Positions 26,646 through 35,097 of a stretch of 64,000 nucleotides of DNA are shown here, one piece after another. Origin of the DNA: an uncultured Acidobacteriia bacterium (GTDB lineage: Bacteria; Acidobacteriota; Terriglobia; Bryobacterales; Bryobacteraceae). The notes below the pieces were generated by a model, which did no database searches, was not told the DNA's origin, and was given only the letters and a program-made list of their open reading frames with translations. Location: NCBI GenBank assembly GCA_903851195.1, contig CAINNJ010000049.1:62001-126000 (forward strand), given 5' to 3'. Every line of letters starts with the position of its first letter. Position 1 is the first letter of the stretch. Position numbers and translations under genes: made by a program.

Positions 26646-27449
26646 TTACGCTCCCGCTTCCGGTTTGCGGCGAACATAGCGCCGCAGCAGACCGCCCGCG
26701 CGCGTCAGAATCCCGCTCGCCACATACGCCGTCGAAAACACCAGCAACACCGGCCGGGACCAGTTCCAGATCCCGAATATCACCGCGCCCATCGCCACCA
26801 GCATGATGGGCGACCGCGGTTTGCCCGGATTCAGTTCCTTAAAACTCCAGTATCGCCAGGTGCTCACCATCAGGAAAGAGAGCAGCCCCAGCAGAGCCAG
26901 CCAAAGACCGGACCAGATCAGGTTCGTCAGCGGCGCGCTTCCCGATGCGTAAACAATGGACGCCACAATGCCCGCGGCTGCCGGAATCGGCAGGCCCACG
27001 AAATACTTCCGGTGCGGCGCCCCCGGATTCTTCGGCACCGGATTCTTCTGGATATTGAACCGCGCCAGCCGCGCCGCGCCGCACACCAGGAACAGAAAAA
27101 CCACGAAAAGCCCGGTGCGCTCCAGCTGATCCCCGGTATTCTGCGCCAGCCCCGGAATCGCGAAATACACGCCCCAGACGTACGCCAGAATCGCCGGCGC
27201 CATGCCGAAACTGATGATGTCCGCCAGCGAATCGAGCTCCCGCCCGAACTCGCTCGTGGTGTTGGTCATGCGCGCGATGCGCCCGTCGAGCCCGTCCAGA
27301 ATGAACGAAAACCCGATCGTCTTCGCGGCCATCTCGATATCGAGGGCGGTCTGCGCGGGATTGGTGGCGTGCGCCATCGCCCCGTGGAATGTCCGGATGA
27401 TCGAGAGATACCCGAGAAAAATGTTACCCGCCGTGAACAGCGTCGGCAA
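26646..27449 (-). CDS. pssA: CDP-diacylglycerol--serine O-phosphatidyltransferase
   Basis: The CDP-alcohol phosphotransferase motif is complete (DGLDGRIARM, then GRELDSLAD), and the protein has about six membrane helices. It makes phosphatidylserine, the substrate of the Psd encoded just upstream. With the TTG at 27449 the protein is 267 residues and starts LPTLFTAGN. The frame stays open upstream, encoding the basic stretch KRPRKPPPRAAYA that homologues carry, without any ATG, GTG or TTG. A CTG at 27500, 2 bp after the psd stop, would restore it (284 residues). The real start is therefore uncertain. Confidence 0.92.
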   Translation of the reverse strand: MPTLFTAGNIFLGYLSIIRTFHGAMAHATNPAQTALDIEMAAKTIGFSFILDGLDGRIARMTNTTSEFGRELDSLADIISFGMAPAILAYVWGVYFAIPGLAQNTGDQLERTGLFVVFLFLVCGAARLARFNIQKNPVPKNPGAPHRKYFVGLPIPAAAGIVASIVYASGSAPLTNLIWSGLWLALLGLLSFLMVSTWRYWSFKELNPGKPRSPIMLVAMGAVIFGIWNWSRPVLLVFSTAYVASGILTRAGGLLRRYVRRKPEAGA

Positions 27450-27502
27450 CGCGTAGGCAGCGCGTGGAGGCGGCTTTCGCGGCCTCTTGCCCGGTTCCAG
27501 CT

Positions 27503-28171
27503 CTACGTCTGACAGAGCGCAGGCTCCTTCCCCACCACCGCCGCCAGTTCGTCGGCGTACGCCACGGCGCCGGCCCGGCTGGCCAGCACGCTGCTGCCCG
27601 CCGACACCCGCATTCCCGGCTTCACTTCAATCCGCCACTCCGGCCCCAGAATCACGTCCACCCGCGAGCCGAACTTAATCAGCCCGATCCGCTCCCCCGC
27701 CTGCACCACGTCCCCGACTTTCTTGAAACACAGGATCCGTCGCGCAATCAGGCCCGCAATCTGCTTGAAGACCACCACCGTGCCGTCCTGCCCGCGCACC
27801 GTCATAATGTTCTGCTCGTTGTCGGACGACGCAATCTCCCGGCTGGCCACCAGAAACTGCCCTTTTTTATAAGTGATATCGGTGATCACCCCGGAAATGG
27901 GCGTCCGGTTCACATGGACGTCGAAAATGTTCAGGAAAATACTGATGCGGGTCAGACCGTTGCCTTCCGGCACCACCGCAACCACTTTGCCGTCCGCGGG
28001 CGACAGAGCGAAAGGCCCGGCGGGCAGCGGCCGCTCCGGATCGCGGAAAAACCACGCGCAGAAACACGCCACAAGGAACAGCGGCATCGCGAACCACGGG
28101 CCCGCCGCCAGGGTGACCAGGATCCCCGCCGCCGTGAAGCCCACAAAGTAGTAAATGCCGTCTCGGACCAT
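27503..28171 (-). CDS. psd: Phosphatidylserine decarboxylase (short, archaeal/PSD-A type)
   Basis: The 222-residue proenzyme has two N-terminal helices (YYFVGFTAAGILVTLAAGPW, FAMPLFLVACFCAWFF), the conserved FRDPERPLPAGPFALSPADG and the NIFDVHVNRTPISG segment. The self-cleavage site is FGSRVD (G168-S169), which would generate the pyruvoyl group on the alpha chain. It converts phosphatidylserine to phosphatidylethanolamine in the inner membrane. It lies between queE and pssA, with pssA following immediately, so the two enzymes act in sequence. Confidence 0.94.
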   Translation of the reverse strand: MVRDGIYYFVGFTAAGILVTLAAGPWFAMPLFLVACFCAWFFRDPERPLPAGPFALSPADGKVVAVVPEGNGLTRISIFLNIFDVHVNRTPISGVITDITYKKGQFLVASREIASSDNEQNIMTVRGQDGTVVVFKQIAGLIARRILCFKKVGDVVQAGERIGLIKFGSRVDVILGPEWRIEVKPGMRVSAGSSVLASRAGAVAYADELAAVVGKEPALCQT

Positions 28172-28209
28172 ACCTGTTCCATTCTACTTGCTGAACGGAT
28201 TCTGCCCTG

Positions 28210-28884
28210 TCAGGTCCCTCGTTTGTGCCCGTAGAGATACACGTGCAGCCGGGGACTGAACCGGTAGCCGTACTGCTTGCAAAGCTCCGCCACCCAGATT
28301 CCGCGCTCGTTCAGCGTCTCCGCCGTAATCCCTTCCGGCATCAGAATCACCTTCTCCGGGGGCGCTTCGGCCTCGGCGATCACCTCCCGCGCTTCCGTCA
28401 GATCCTCCGGCCGCGTAATCACGAACTTTAGCTGGTACTCGTAGCGGCTGGTCAGTTCCCGGATCACATTCGGCTGCCGCCGCAACCGCTCGTGCTGATT
28501 CCGGAAAGGGCCTGCGGGGGTCGAATTCGAAAGTTTCGGGCTGATGCTCATCAGATCGCACTCCACCGGAGCGAACACCGTGCCCGCCGTTTCGAACGTG
28601 ACATGTAACCCGCGCGCCCGGAACCGCGCCGCCAGATCCGCGATTCCCGGCGCGATCATCGGCTCCCCGCCGGTAAGCACGACATGGCGAGCCGCCGCGT
28701 ACGCTCCCGCCCGCCCGATAACCTCTTCCGGCGTGAGTTCCTCGCCCTCCGGCTGCCATGACGTGTACGGTGTATCGCACCAGGAGCACCGCAGATTGCA
28801 CCCGCTGGTTCGCACAAACACCGAAGGCACGCCGATCAGCCCGCCCTCACCCTGGACGGAATAAAAAATCTCCGCGATCTGCAT
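28210..28884 (-). CDS. queE: 7-carboxy-7-deazaguanine synthase
   Basis: The 224-residue radical SAM enzyme carries C-x3-C-x2-C in TSGCNLRCSWCDTPYTSW, the SAM-binding VVLTGGEPM and the N-terminal substrate loop IFYSVQGEGGLIGVPSVFVR. It converts 6-carboxytetrahydropterin to 7-carboxy-7-deazaguanine in queuosine/preQ0 synthesis. It starts 3 bp after queC, which performs the next step. queD and folE-type genes are not in the window. Confidence 0.95.
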   Translation of the reverse strand: MQIAEIFYSVQGEGGLIGVPSVFVRTSGCNLRCSWCDTPYTSWQPEGEELTPEEVIGRAGAYAAARHVVLTGGEPMIAPGIADLAARFRARGLHVTFETAGTVFAPVECDLMSISPKLSNSTPAGPFRNQHERLRRQPNVIRELTSRYEYQLKFVITRPEDLTEAREVIAEAEAPPEKVILMPEGITAETLNERGIWVAELCKQYGYRFSPRLHVYLYGHKRGT

Positions 28885-28887
28885 GGG

Positions 28888-29568
28888 TCAGAGACCCAGC
28901 GCGGCATCGGCCACACCGGCTTCACGGAAGCCTTTGGCCCGCAGCACACAGGAATCGCACGCCCCGCACGGCCGCCCCTCCGGCGTGGGATCGTAACAAC
29001 TCCACGTCAGCCCGAACGGCACGTCCAGCTTCACCCCGTAACGCACAATCTCCGCCTTCGACAGGCTGATCAGCGGCGTATGGATCTTCACCCGCGTCAC
29101 CCCGTCCACGCCCACCCGTGTCGCCAGATTCGCCATCTTTTCGAAGGCTTCGATGAACTCCGGCCGGCAATCCGGATAACCCGAGTAATCGAGCGCGTTC
29201 ACGCCGATAAAAATATCCGCCGCCTCCAGTACCTCCGCCCACGCCAGCGCGAACGAGAGAAAGATGGTGTTGCGCGCCGGCACGTAGGTGATCGGAATAT
29301 CCGCGTTCATCTGCGTCTCGTCCCGGCCCTTCGGCACCGCGATATCCGCCGTCAGCGCGGAATGCCCGAACACCCGCAAATCGATCTTCGCCACCCGGAA
29401 CACCGCCGCGCCCAGCGCTTCCGCCACCTGACGCGCGGCTTCCAGTTCCACCCGGTGTCTCTGGCCGTAATCGAAGGAGAGCGCGTAGCACTCATACCCC
29501 AGCTTCCGGGCATACGCGAGACACGTCGCCGAATCGAGGCCACCACTCAACAAGCAAACAGCTTTCAT
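28888..29568 (-). CDS. queC: 7-cyano-7-deazaguanine (preQ0) synthase
   Basis: The 226-residue protein has the PP-loop SGGLDS (8-13), [37 protein letters not shown] and the zinc site formed by WSCYDP and [16 protein letters not shown]. It makes preQ0 from 7-carboxy-7-deazaguanine using ATP and ammonia. It is the first gene of a seven-gene minus-strand operon running through holA. The gap to the divergent membrane protein gene is 50 bp. Confidence 0.95.
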   Translation of the reverse strand: MKAVCLLSGGLDSATCLAYARKLGYECYALSFDYGQRHRVELEAARQVAEALGAAVFRVAKIDLRVFGHSALTADIAVPKGRDETQMNADIPITYVPARNTIFLSFALAWAEVLEAADIFIGVNALDYSGYPDCRPEFIEAFEKMANLATRVGVDGVTRVKIHTPLISLSKAEIVRYGVKLDVPFGLTWSCYDPTPEGRPCGACDSCVLRAKGFREAGVADAALGL

Positions 29569-29618
29569 CTATAACTTAGAATCGTTAAATCACGCCTCAA
29601 AACGCAATCGCCGAGCCC

Positions 29619-30944
29619 ATGAAAACACGGACCCGACCCGCCTGGCTCCTTCCCGGCGCGGCCGTGATTGCCATCCTGCTCGCCTTCATCGCCCTGAATT
29701 ACCGCGCCTATGACGGCTTTTTTCAGGACGACGAACTCGACAACTTAGCCTGGGGCCCGGCCGTCCCGCTCAAAGATTTCGGCCTCGCGCTGCTCAAACC
29801 CACTTTCGACGTCTCCAATTTCCGCCCCGCCGGACACCTCTACTTCCACCTCATGGGCCAGGCCTTCGGCATGGACTTCCCGCCGTACATGACGCCCATC
29901 TTCCTGCTGCACCTGCTGAACGTGCTGCTGCTCTTCCTGCTGCTGCGCCGCCTGCAAATCCCCGTCTGGAGCGCGCTCGCCGGCATCGCCTTCTTCGCGC
30001 TCAGCGCCACCGCCATGGACGTCTGGTGGAAGCCCATGTACGTTTTCGATCTTCTCTGCACCACCTTCTGCCTCGCCAGCATCCTGCTGTGGACGGCCGA
30101 CCGCTGGCTGCTGAGCTTCCTGTTCTTCTGGCTGGCCTACAAATCGAAGGAACTCGCCGTGATGCTGCCGGCCGCCCTCGTCGCTTACGAGTTTCTGCTC
30201 GGCAAACGCCGGATCCTGCCCTTGCTCCCGTTCCTCGCCACCTCGCTCTCCTTCGGCCTGCAGGGCATCCTTCTCAACCCCAACAAAGACAACGACTACA
30301 CGTTTCGCTTCACCCCCGCCGCCCTCGCCGTCACCATCCCGTTCTACACGCAGCGCTTTCTCTTCCTCCCGTTCAGCGGCCTCGCTCTCTTCCTGCTCGC
30401 CTTCGTCCGCGACCGCCGCGTCTGGTTCGGCCTGGCCACCATGGGCCTGTTCCTCTTCACGCTGCTGTTCCTCCCCGGCCGCCTGTTCGAAGCCTATACC
30501 TACCTCCCGCTGACCGGCGCGGTGATCGCGCTCACCGCCGCCGCTTCCCGCATCAATCCCGCGTGGGCCTGGCTCGCCATCGCCCTCTGGATGCCCTGGA
30601 ACGTCCGCCATCTGCACCGCGAGCAAAGAGCCAAACTCGCCGCCGACGACAACACCTTCCTCTTCGTCGACAAACTGCAGCGCTGGGCCGCCAAAAATCC
30701 CGCCGTCAAAACCCTGGTCTATACCGGCGTCCCTTCCGGCTTCCAGAACTGGGGCGTCACCGGCGCGTGGAACATCGCCCACCAGACCCTCGGCCTCAAA
30801 GCCCTGTACGCGGACTGGCCCGACGCCGCTAAAGCCCTCGCGGCGGAAACCGTCGCCCTCGCCGAATGGGACCCGCGCACGCACACGCTGTCGATTCAGA
30901 TACACTCACCGAGTCAGATAAACTCACCGGGTCAGGTCAAATGA
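29619..30944 (+). CDS. Polytopic membrane protein, GT-C glycosyltransferase-like
   Basis: The 441-residue protein has about nine hydrophobic segments. Near the N-terminus lies an acidic loop, YDGFFQDDELDNLAWGP, of the D-D-E kind found in GT-C mannosyl-/arabinosyltransferase-like proteins, followed by FRPAGHLYFHLMGQAFGMDF. The C-terminal soluble part (VDKLQRWAAKNPAVKTLVYT) is probably periplasmic. It ends in tandem hexapeptides (see the repeat at 30885). The stop overlaps the MFS start (ATGA). The donor and acceptor are unknown. Confidence 0.7.
   Translation: MKTRTRPAWLLPGAAVIAILLAFIALNYRAYDGFFQDDELDNLAWGPAVPLKDFGLALLKPTFDVSNFRPAGHLYFHLMGQAFGMDFPPYMTPIFLLHLLNVLLLFLLLRRLQIPVWSALAGIAFFALSATAMDVWWKPMYVFDLLCTTFCLASILLWTADRWLLSFLFFWLAYKSKELAVMLPAALVAYEFLLGKRRILPLLPFLATSLSFGLQGILLNPNKDNDYTFRFTPAALAVTIPFYTQRFLFLPFSGLALFLLAFVRDRRVWFGLATMGLFLFTLLFLPGRLFEAYTYLPLTGAVIALTAAASRINPAWAWLAIALWMPWNVRHLHREQRAKLAADDNTFLFVDKLQRWAAKNPAVKTLVYTGVPSGFQNWGVTGAWNIAHQTLGLKALYADWPDAAKALAAETVALAEWDPRTHTLSIQIHSPSQINSPGQVK
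30885..30938 (+). repeat. Three imperfect 18-bp tandem units at the 3' end of the membrane protein gene
   Basis: Units at 30885-30902, 30903-30920 and 30921-30938 share the pattern CTCACCGRGTCAGRT; the second and third match best. They are in frame and encode TLSIQI, HSPSQI and NSPGQV. The last unit also supplies the sequence just before the MFS start codon, so duplication here changed both a protein tail and a translation-initiation region. Confidence 0.6.
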
Positions 30945-32230
30945 AAATTCCCCACCTCCGCTGGATCATCGCGGCGATGCTCTTCTTCGCCACCGCCGTC
31001 AACTACGCCGATCGCCAGGCGCTGGCGGTGGTTTCCGACCGCATCCGCGCGGAGTTCTCCATGACCGAGGTCGACTACTCCCGCATCCTCGCGGGCTTCT
31101 TCCTCGCCTACGCCATCATGTACGCCGGGTCCGGCTATATCGTCGACCGCCTCGGGACCAAAAAGAGCTTCTCTCTCTTCATCGGCGTCTGGTCCCTCGC
31201 CTCCATGCTGCACGTCTTCGCCACCGGCGTCTGGTCCTTCGGCGCCTGCCGCTTCCTGCTGGGACTGGGCGAACCGGGCAACTGGCCCGCGGCCACCAAA
31301 GCGGTCTCGGAGTGGTTCGCCCCCAAACAGCGCGCCCTCGGCGTCGGGATCTTCAACGCCGGCTCCTCGGCGGGCTCCGCCCTCTCCGGACCCCTCATCT
31401 CCTGGCTGACCATCCGCTACGGCTGGCAGTTCGCCTTCCTCGCGGTCGCCGCCGCCGGCTTTGCCTGGCTCATTGTCTGGTGGATCCTCTACGATTCCCC
31501 CCACCGCAACCACTGGCTGCGCGAGAGCGAATACCGCGAATTCAAAGACGACGTGCTGCCTCTCGAAAAACCCCGCGCCGCGGCCGTCTCACTCCCCAAA
31601 CTTTCCTGGAGCAAAGTGGTGCTGCGCCGCGAAGCCATCGCCCTCTGCCTCGCCCGCACGTTCACTGACCCGGTGATCTACTTCGTGATCTTCTGGCTGC
31701 CCGCCTACCTGGTCAAAGAGCGGCACTTCGACCAGAAAGCCATCGGCCAGTATTCCTGGGTGCCCTTCGTCTTCGGCGGCATCGCCTACATGCTGGGCGG
31801 CTGGCTCTCCGGCATGCTCATGCAAAGAGGCGTCTCCCTGCCCCGCGCACGCAAACGGATCATGCTCTACGGAGCCCTCTGCCTGCCCGTCGCCATGGCC
31901 GCCCCCTTCGCGCCGAACGCCGGCCTCGCCATCGCGGCCATCTGCTTCATCACCTTCGGACACGGCTTCTGGACCGCCAACCTGCAGACCCTGCCCGCCG
32001 ACCTCTTCCCCGGCCCCGAAGTCGGCACCGTCTCCGGCTTCTCCGGCATGGGCGGAGCCATCGGCGGCATGCTCGCCCAACTCGGCACCGGCTACATCGT
32101 CTCGCGCTTCTCCTACGCGCCCATCTTCCTGATCGCCGGCCTCATGCACCCCATGAGCATCGCCATCATCTACCGGATGCTGCCGGATTCCGCATTCCGC
32201 TTTCACCAGACTCCGGTCCCTGCAGCGTAA
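30941..32230 (+). CDS. MFS transporter, hexuronate/anion:cation symporter-like (ACS family)
   Basis: Starting at ATG 30941 (overlapping the previous stop), the protein is 429 residues with 12 predicted helices. The N-terminus MKIPHLRWIIAAMLFFATAV with NYADRQALAVV, and GEPGNWPAATKAVSEWF, are typical of ExuT/GudP-type sugar-acid transporters. The A-like motif YIVDRLGTKKSF follows TM2. The cluster holds no clear sugar-acid catabolic genes. Translation is probably coupled to the upstream gene. The last 65 bp overlap the convergent ABC gene. Confidence 0.88.
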   Translation: MKIPHLRWIIAAMLFFATAVNYADRQALAVVSDRIRAEFSMTEVDYSRILAGFFLAYAIMYAGSGYIVDRLGTKKSFSLFIGVWSLASMLHVFATGVWSFGACRFLLGLGEPGNWPAATKAVSEWFAPKQRALGVGIFNAGSSAGSALSGPLISWLTIRYGWQFAFLAVAAAGFAWLIVWWILYDSPHRNHWLRESEYREFKDDVLPLEKPRAAAVSLPKLSWSKVVLRREAIALCLARTFTDPVIYFVIFWLPAYLVKERHFDQKAIGQYSWVPFVFGGIAYMLGGWLSGMLMQRGVSLPRARKRIMLYGALCLPVAMAAPFAPNAGLAIAAICFITFGHGFWTANLQTLPADLFPGPEVGTVSGFSGMGGAIGGMLAQLGTGYIVSRFSYAPIFLIAGLMHPMSIAIIYRMLPDSAFRFHQTPVPAA

Positions 32231-33464
32231 CCGACGCGCACCGCAGCCGCAGATACCCGCGCACCGGCCGCTCCAGCTCCGGCGCTTCGAGTTCGATCGC
32301 ATCTTCCACGTAGTCGCAGACTTCGAAGCTGTCCAGATCGCCCTCGCTCACGGCCACGGACACGAAGTAGCGCCCGGCCCGCAACTCCGGCAGCGTCCAG
32401 TGGAAATCCACCGTCTGCGACTCCCCCGCGCTCATCTGCGGCATCGGATAGTTCTCGCGCGCCGTATTCGTGCCGAAGATCGTCTCGCCCTTCGCGTTCC
32501 GCACCAGAAACCCGGCAATCGGCGACTGCAACGCGTCGCGCAGCCGGAACGTCAGCCGCAGCACCGCCTGCGCGCCACCGCGCCACGCCTGCAGCGGCGC
32601 GCCGTCCGGCGTCGAAAGCTCCGCGCCGCAAACCTCCGCCCGCCCCGTCCCGTAGCGATGCGTGCCGATCACCGTCCGCACCACATCGCGTGGCGGCGCC
32701 GACACCACCGGACGATCCTCCGCGTCGCGCGCCTTCTCCCGCTGCACGGTGAAACGCAGGTACTCGGCGATCACCTCATCCGCCGTGCCCAGCATCCGCA
32801 TCCCGCCCTTTTCCAGCCAGACGCAGCGCTCGCACAGCGCTTTCACATCCCCCGTCTCATGCGACACGAACAGAATCGTCGTCCCGCCCGCGCGCAGTTC
32901 ATGAATCCGCCGCATGCAGCGCTGCCGGAACGCGATATCGCCCACCGCCAGCGCCTCATCGACGATCAGAATCTCCGGGTCCACGTGCGCCACCACGGCG
33001 AACGCCAGCCGCAGCACCATGCCGGTCGAATACGTCCGGATCGGCTGATCGATAAAATCCCCGATCGCCGCGAAGCCCGTAATCGTCTCAAACCGCGCCT
33101 CCGTCTCTTCCTGCGAGAGCCCCAGAATCGACGCGTTCAGGAAGACATTCTGGCGTCCCGTGAACTCCGGCGAAAAGCCCGACCCCAGTTCCAGCAGCGC
33201 GGACAAACGTCCGTTCACTTCCACGCTGCCGTATGTCGGCCGCAGGATTCCCGCGATCAGCTGCAGCAGCGTGCTCTTGCCGGATCCGTTCGAGCCCACC
33301 ACGCCGAACGCCTCCCCCTTGTTCACGCTGAAGCTGACATCCCGCAACGCCCACAGGCTCTTCTCTTTGCCCAGCCGCGGCGCGAACACATGACGCAAAC
33401 GCGACCACTGCGACTCGCTCAGAGGATAGTTCTTCGAAAGCTGATGGACCTGCAGCGCGATCAC
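32166..33464 (-). CDS. Polysaccharide ABC transporter ATPase with Wzt C-terminal domain
   Basis: The 432-residue protein is a Wzt-type ATPase. It has Walker A GSNGSGKST (57-65), the Q-loop region LLELGSGFSPEFTGRQNVFL, the degenerate signature TYSTGMVLRLAF, Walker B EILIVDEALAVGD and switch LFVSHE. Residues about 245-415 form a beta-sandwich carbohydrate-binding domain (FLVRNAKGETIFGTNTARE, AGRYFVSVAVSEGDLDS) that recognises the capped glycan. No Wzm permease lies in the operon. It is the last of five coupled genes and starts within the stop of the methyltransferase gene. Confidence 0.9.
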   Translation of the reverse strand: MIALQVHQLSKNYPLSESQWSRLRHVFAPRLGKEKSLWALRDVSFSVNKGEAFGVVGSNGSGKSTLLQLIAGILRPTYGSVEVNGRLSALLELGSGFSPEFTGRQNVFLNASILGLSQEETEARFETITGFAAIGDFIDQPIRTYSTGMVLRLAFAVVAHVDPEILIVDEALAVGDIAFRQRCMRRIHELRAGGTTILFVSHETGDVKALCERCVWLEKGGMRMLGTADEVIAEYLRFTVQREKARDAEDRPVVSAPPRDVVRTVIGTHRYGTGRAEVCGAELSTPDGAPLQAWRGGAQAVLRLTFRLRDALQSPIAGFLVRNAKGETIFGTNTARENYPMPQMSAGESQTVDFHWTLPELRAGRYFVSVAVSEGDLDSFEVCDYVEDAIELEAPELERPVRGYLRLRCASVTLQGPESGESGMRNPAASGR

Positions 33465-34330
33465 GGCAGACGCTTGTGTGCCCGCAACACCACCCGCTCA
33501 AACTCCCAGCCCGAAGGGTTCAGCTTGCCGCGATGGAAACCGACCTTCTCCACCTGCGCGAAGCCCAGCTTCGAGAGCGTCTGCGTCAGGCACGAAAGAT
33601 TCGGATGCCACCACGCCACTTCGTCGTCCGCCGCGTCCGACCCGCCGATGTACATCATCGCCGGCGGTTCCTGCGGACCTTCCGGCAGCACGCCCGCGAA
33701 CACCAGCGTGCCCCGGCACAGCGCCGCCAGCGACGCCAGAGCCTTCAGCGGATACAGCGTATGGATCAGAACGTCCCCGAAGAACACCAGATCGAAGCCC
33801 TCGCGCACGCCCGTCCGTTCCAGCGTCAGATCGTACACCGTGGAATAACAGCGCTCCACGCGGGACTGCAGCCGCTCGCGGCAGAACCGGAACGGCCCTT
33901 CGAGCAGATACCAGTAAAGGTCCCGCTCCCCGTGGCCGTGCCGCACAAACTTCTCCTGATCCACCGTGTCCGGATAAATCATGCCCTCGATCTTGCGCAG
34001 CGAACTCTCCACGTCCTGCCCGGGAAAACGGTCCAGATCGCGCAGTGAAGGCAGTTCCACGGAAATCACCCGCGCCCCGCGCCGTTCAAACTCAAACGCA
34101 AAGAATCCGGTCGCCGACCCCACATCCAGCACCGTCATCCCGCGCATATCTTCCGGAAACTCAAACGACGCGATCGTTTCCCGGTAATCGTACATGCCGG
34201 GCGTAATCAGGCCGTCGCCCAGATCCACCGTGTGATACCAGTAATACCGGCTCGCGTCCGCCAGACCCGCCTTCGTGGCCCGGTCGATGAACTCGCGGCT
34301 GCGTTCGAGAAAAAGATCGGCGTGCGTCAT
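33461..34330 (-). CDS. SAM-dependent methyltransferase (class I)
   Basis: The 289-residue protein has SAM motif I MTVLDVGSATGFFAFEFERR with an acidic post-I residue in VISVELPSL, and a later strand FDLVFFGDVLIHTLYPLKAL. The N-terminal YYWYHTVDLGDGLITPGMYD resembles the methyltransferases found with Wzt-type exporters, which cap or decorate polysaccharides. It overlaps both neighbours by 4 bp. The substrate is probably a glycan or its carrier, judged only from context; a CmoB-like tRNA role is possible. Confidence 0.82.
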   Translation of the reverse strand: MTHADLFLERSREFIDRATKAGLADASRYYWYHTVDLGDGLITPGMYDYRETIASFEFPEDMRGMTVLDVGSATGFFAFEFERRGARVISVELPSLRDLDRFPGQDVESSLRKIEGMIYPDTVDQEKFVRHGHGERDLYWYLLEGPFRFCRERLQSRVERCYSTVYDLTLERTGVREGFDLVFFGDVLIHTLYPLKALASLAALCRGTLVFAGVLPEGPQEPPAMMYIGGSDAADDEVAWWHPNLSCLTQTLSKLGFAQVEKVGFHRGKLNPSGWEFERVVLRAHKRLP

Positions 34331-35097
34331 ACCTTGTAAGCCGCGCAGACCACGCGTTTCCCCCGCGCATGCTGCTCATAAGCGTCCGGAGGCGGCGTCA
34401 GAATCTCCGCCCGCGCGAAGCCCGCCTGCCGCAGCATGAATAACAACGCTTTGGGCGAAGGACACGTCGCCATGGGCGTCACACCCGTCTCCCGGTTGCC
34501 CGCGTGGAACTCGCCCGATTCATCCACCAGCGCCAGAATCCCCTTATACGGCCGCTTCCACTCCTGCGCGCCCCACTCCGTGTAGCCTTCCACCTCGTCC
34601 ACCACCTGCGTCTCGATCAAACACAGTTCGCCCGTCACCGCCGCCACCTGCCGCAGACACAGCATCGGATCTTCCACGTGATAAAGCACTCCCAGAAACA
34701 GCGTCAGATCGAACGTCCGCCCCTGATCCGCCGCCAGCGTCTCCACGCGTCCCTGGCAATACTGCACGCCGTCGAACCCGGACGCCGCCGCCACGAACCG
34801 CGCGCGCCGCAGGTTCTCTTCCCGCGCGTCCATCCCGGTCACCTGCATGCCGTGCCGCGCCATCGCGACCGAATAAAACCCCTCATGGCAGCCGATATCC
34901 AGACAGCTGATCCCCCGCGCGCGGGCGCCGAAAAACCGCTGGATTTCGCTTTTCACCATCGCCAGACGGGTATCGTGAATACCCACCACCTGCGGCGGAA
35001 TCAAGGGAGTGGTCTTCAGCCCGTTGCCGAAGTCGTGTGCATAAAACCAGGGGCCGAGTTCCTCGACGCCCTGGCGAATCTGTTGCGGTTCCAACAT
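34327..35097 (-). CDS. SAM-dependent methyltransferase (CmoB/DUF1698-like)
   Basis: The 256-residue protein has a CmoB-like N-terminus (WFYAHDFGNGLKTTPLIPPQ), SAM motif I SCLDIGCHEGFYSVAMARHG with acidic VTGMDAREENL, and the loop LFLGVLYHVEDPMLCLRQVA. CmoB proteins carboxymethylate tRNA, but related proteins methylate sugars in polysaccharide clusters. It starts directly after the FAD oxidoreductase stop and overlaps the second methyltransferase by 4 bp, so the context favours glycan modification. Confidence 0.82.
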   Translation of the reverse strand: MLEPQQIRQGVEELGPWFYAHDFGNGLKTTPLIPPQVVGIHDTRLAMVKSEIQRFFGARARGISCLDIGCHEGFYSVAMARHGMQVTGMDAREENLRRARFVAAASGFDGVQYCQGRVETLAADQGRTFDLTLFLGVLYHVEDPMLCLRQVAAVTGELCLIETQVVDEVEGYTEWGAQEWKRPYKGILALVDESGEFHAGNRETGVTPMATCPSPKALLFMLRQAGFARAEILTPPPDAYEQHARGKRVVCAAYKV

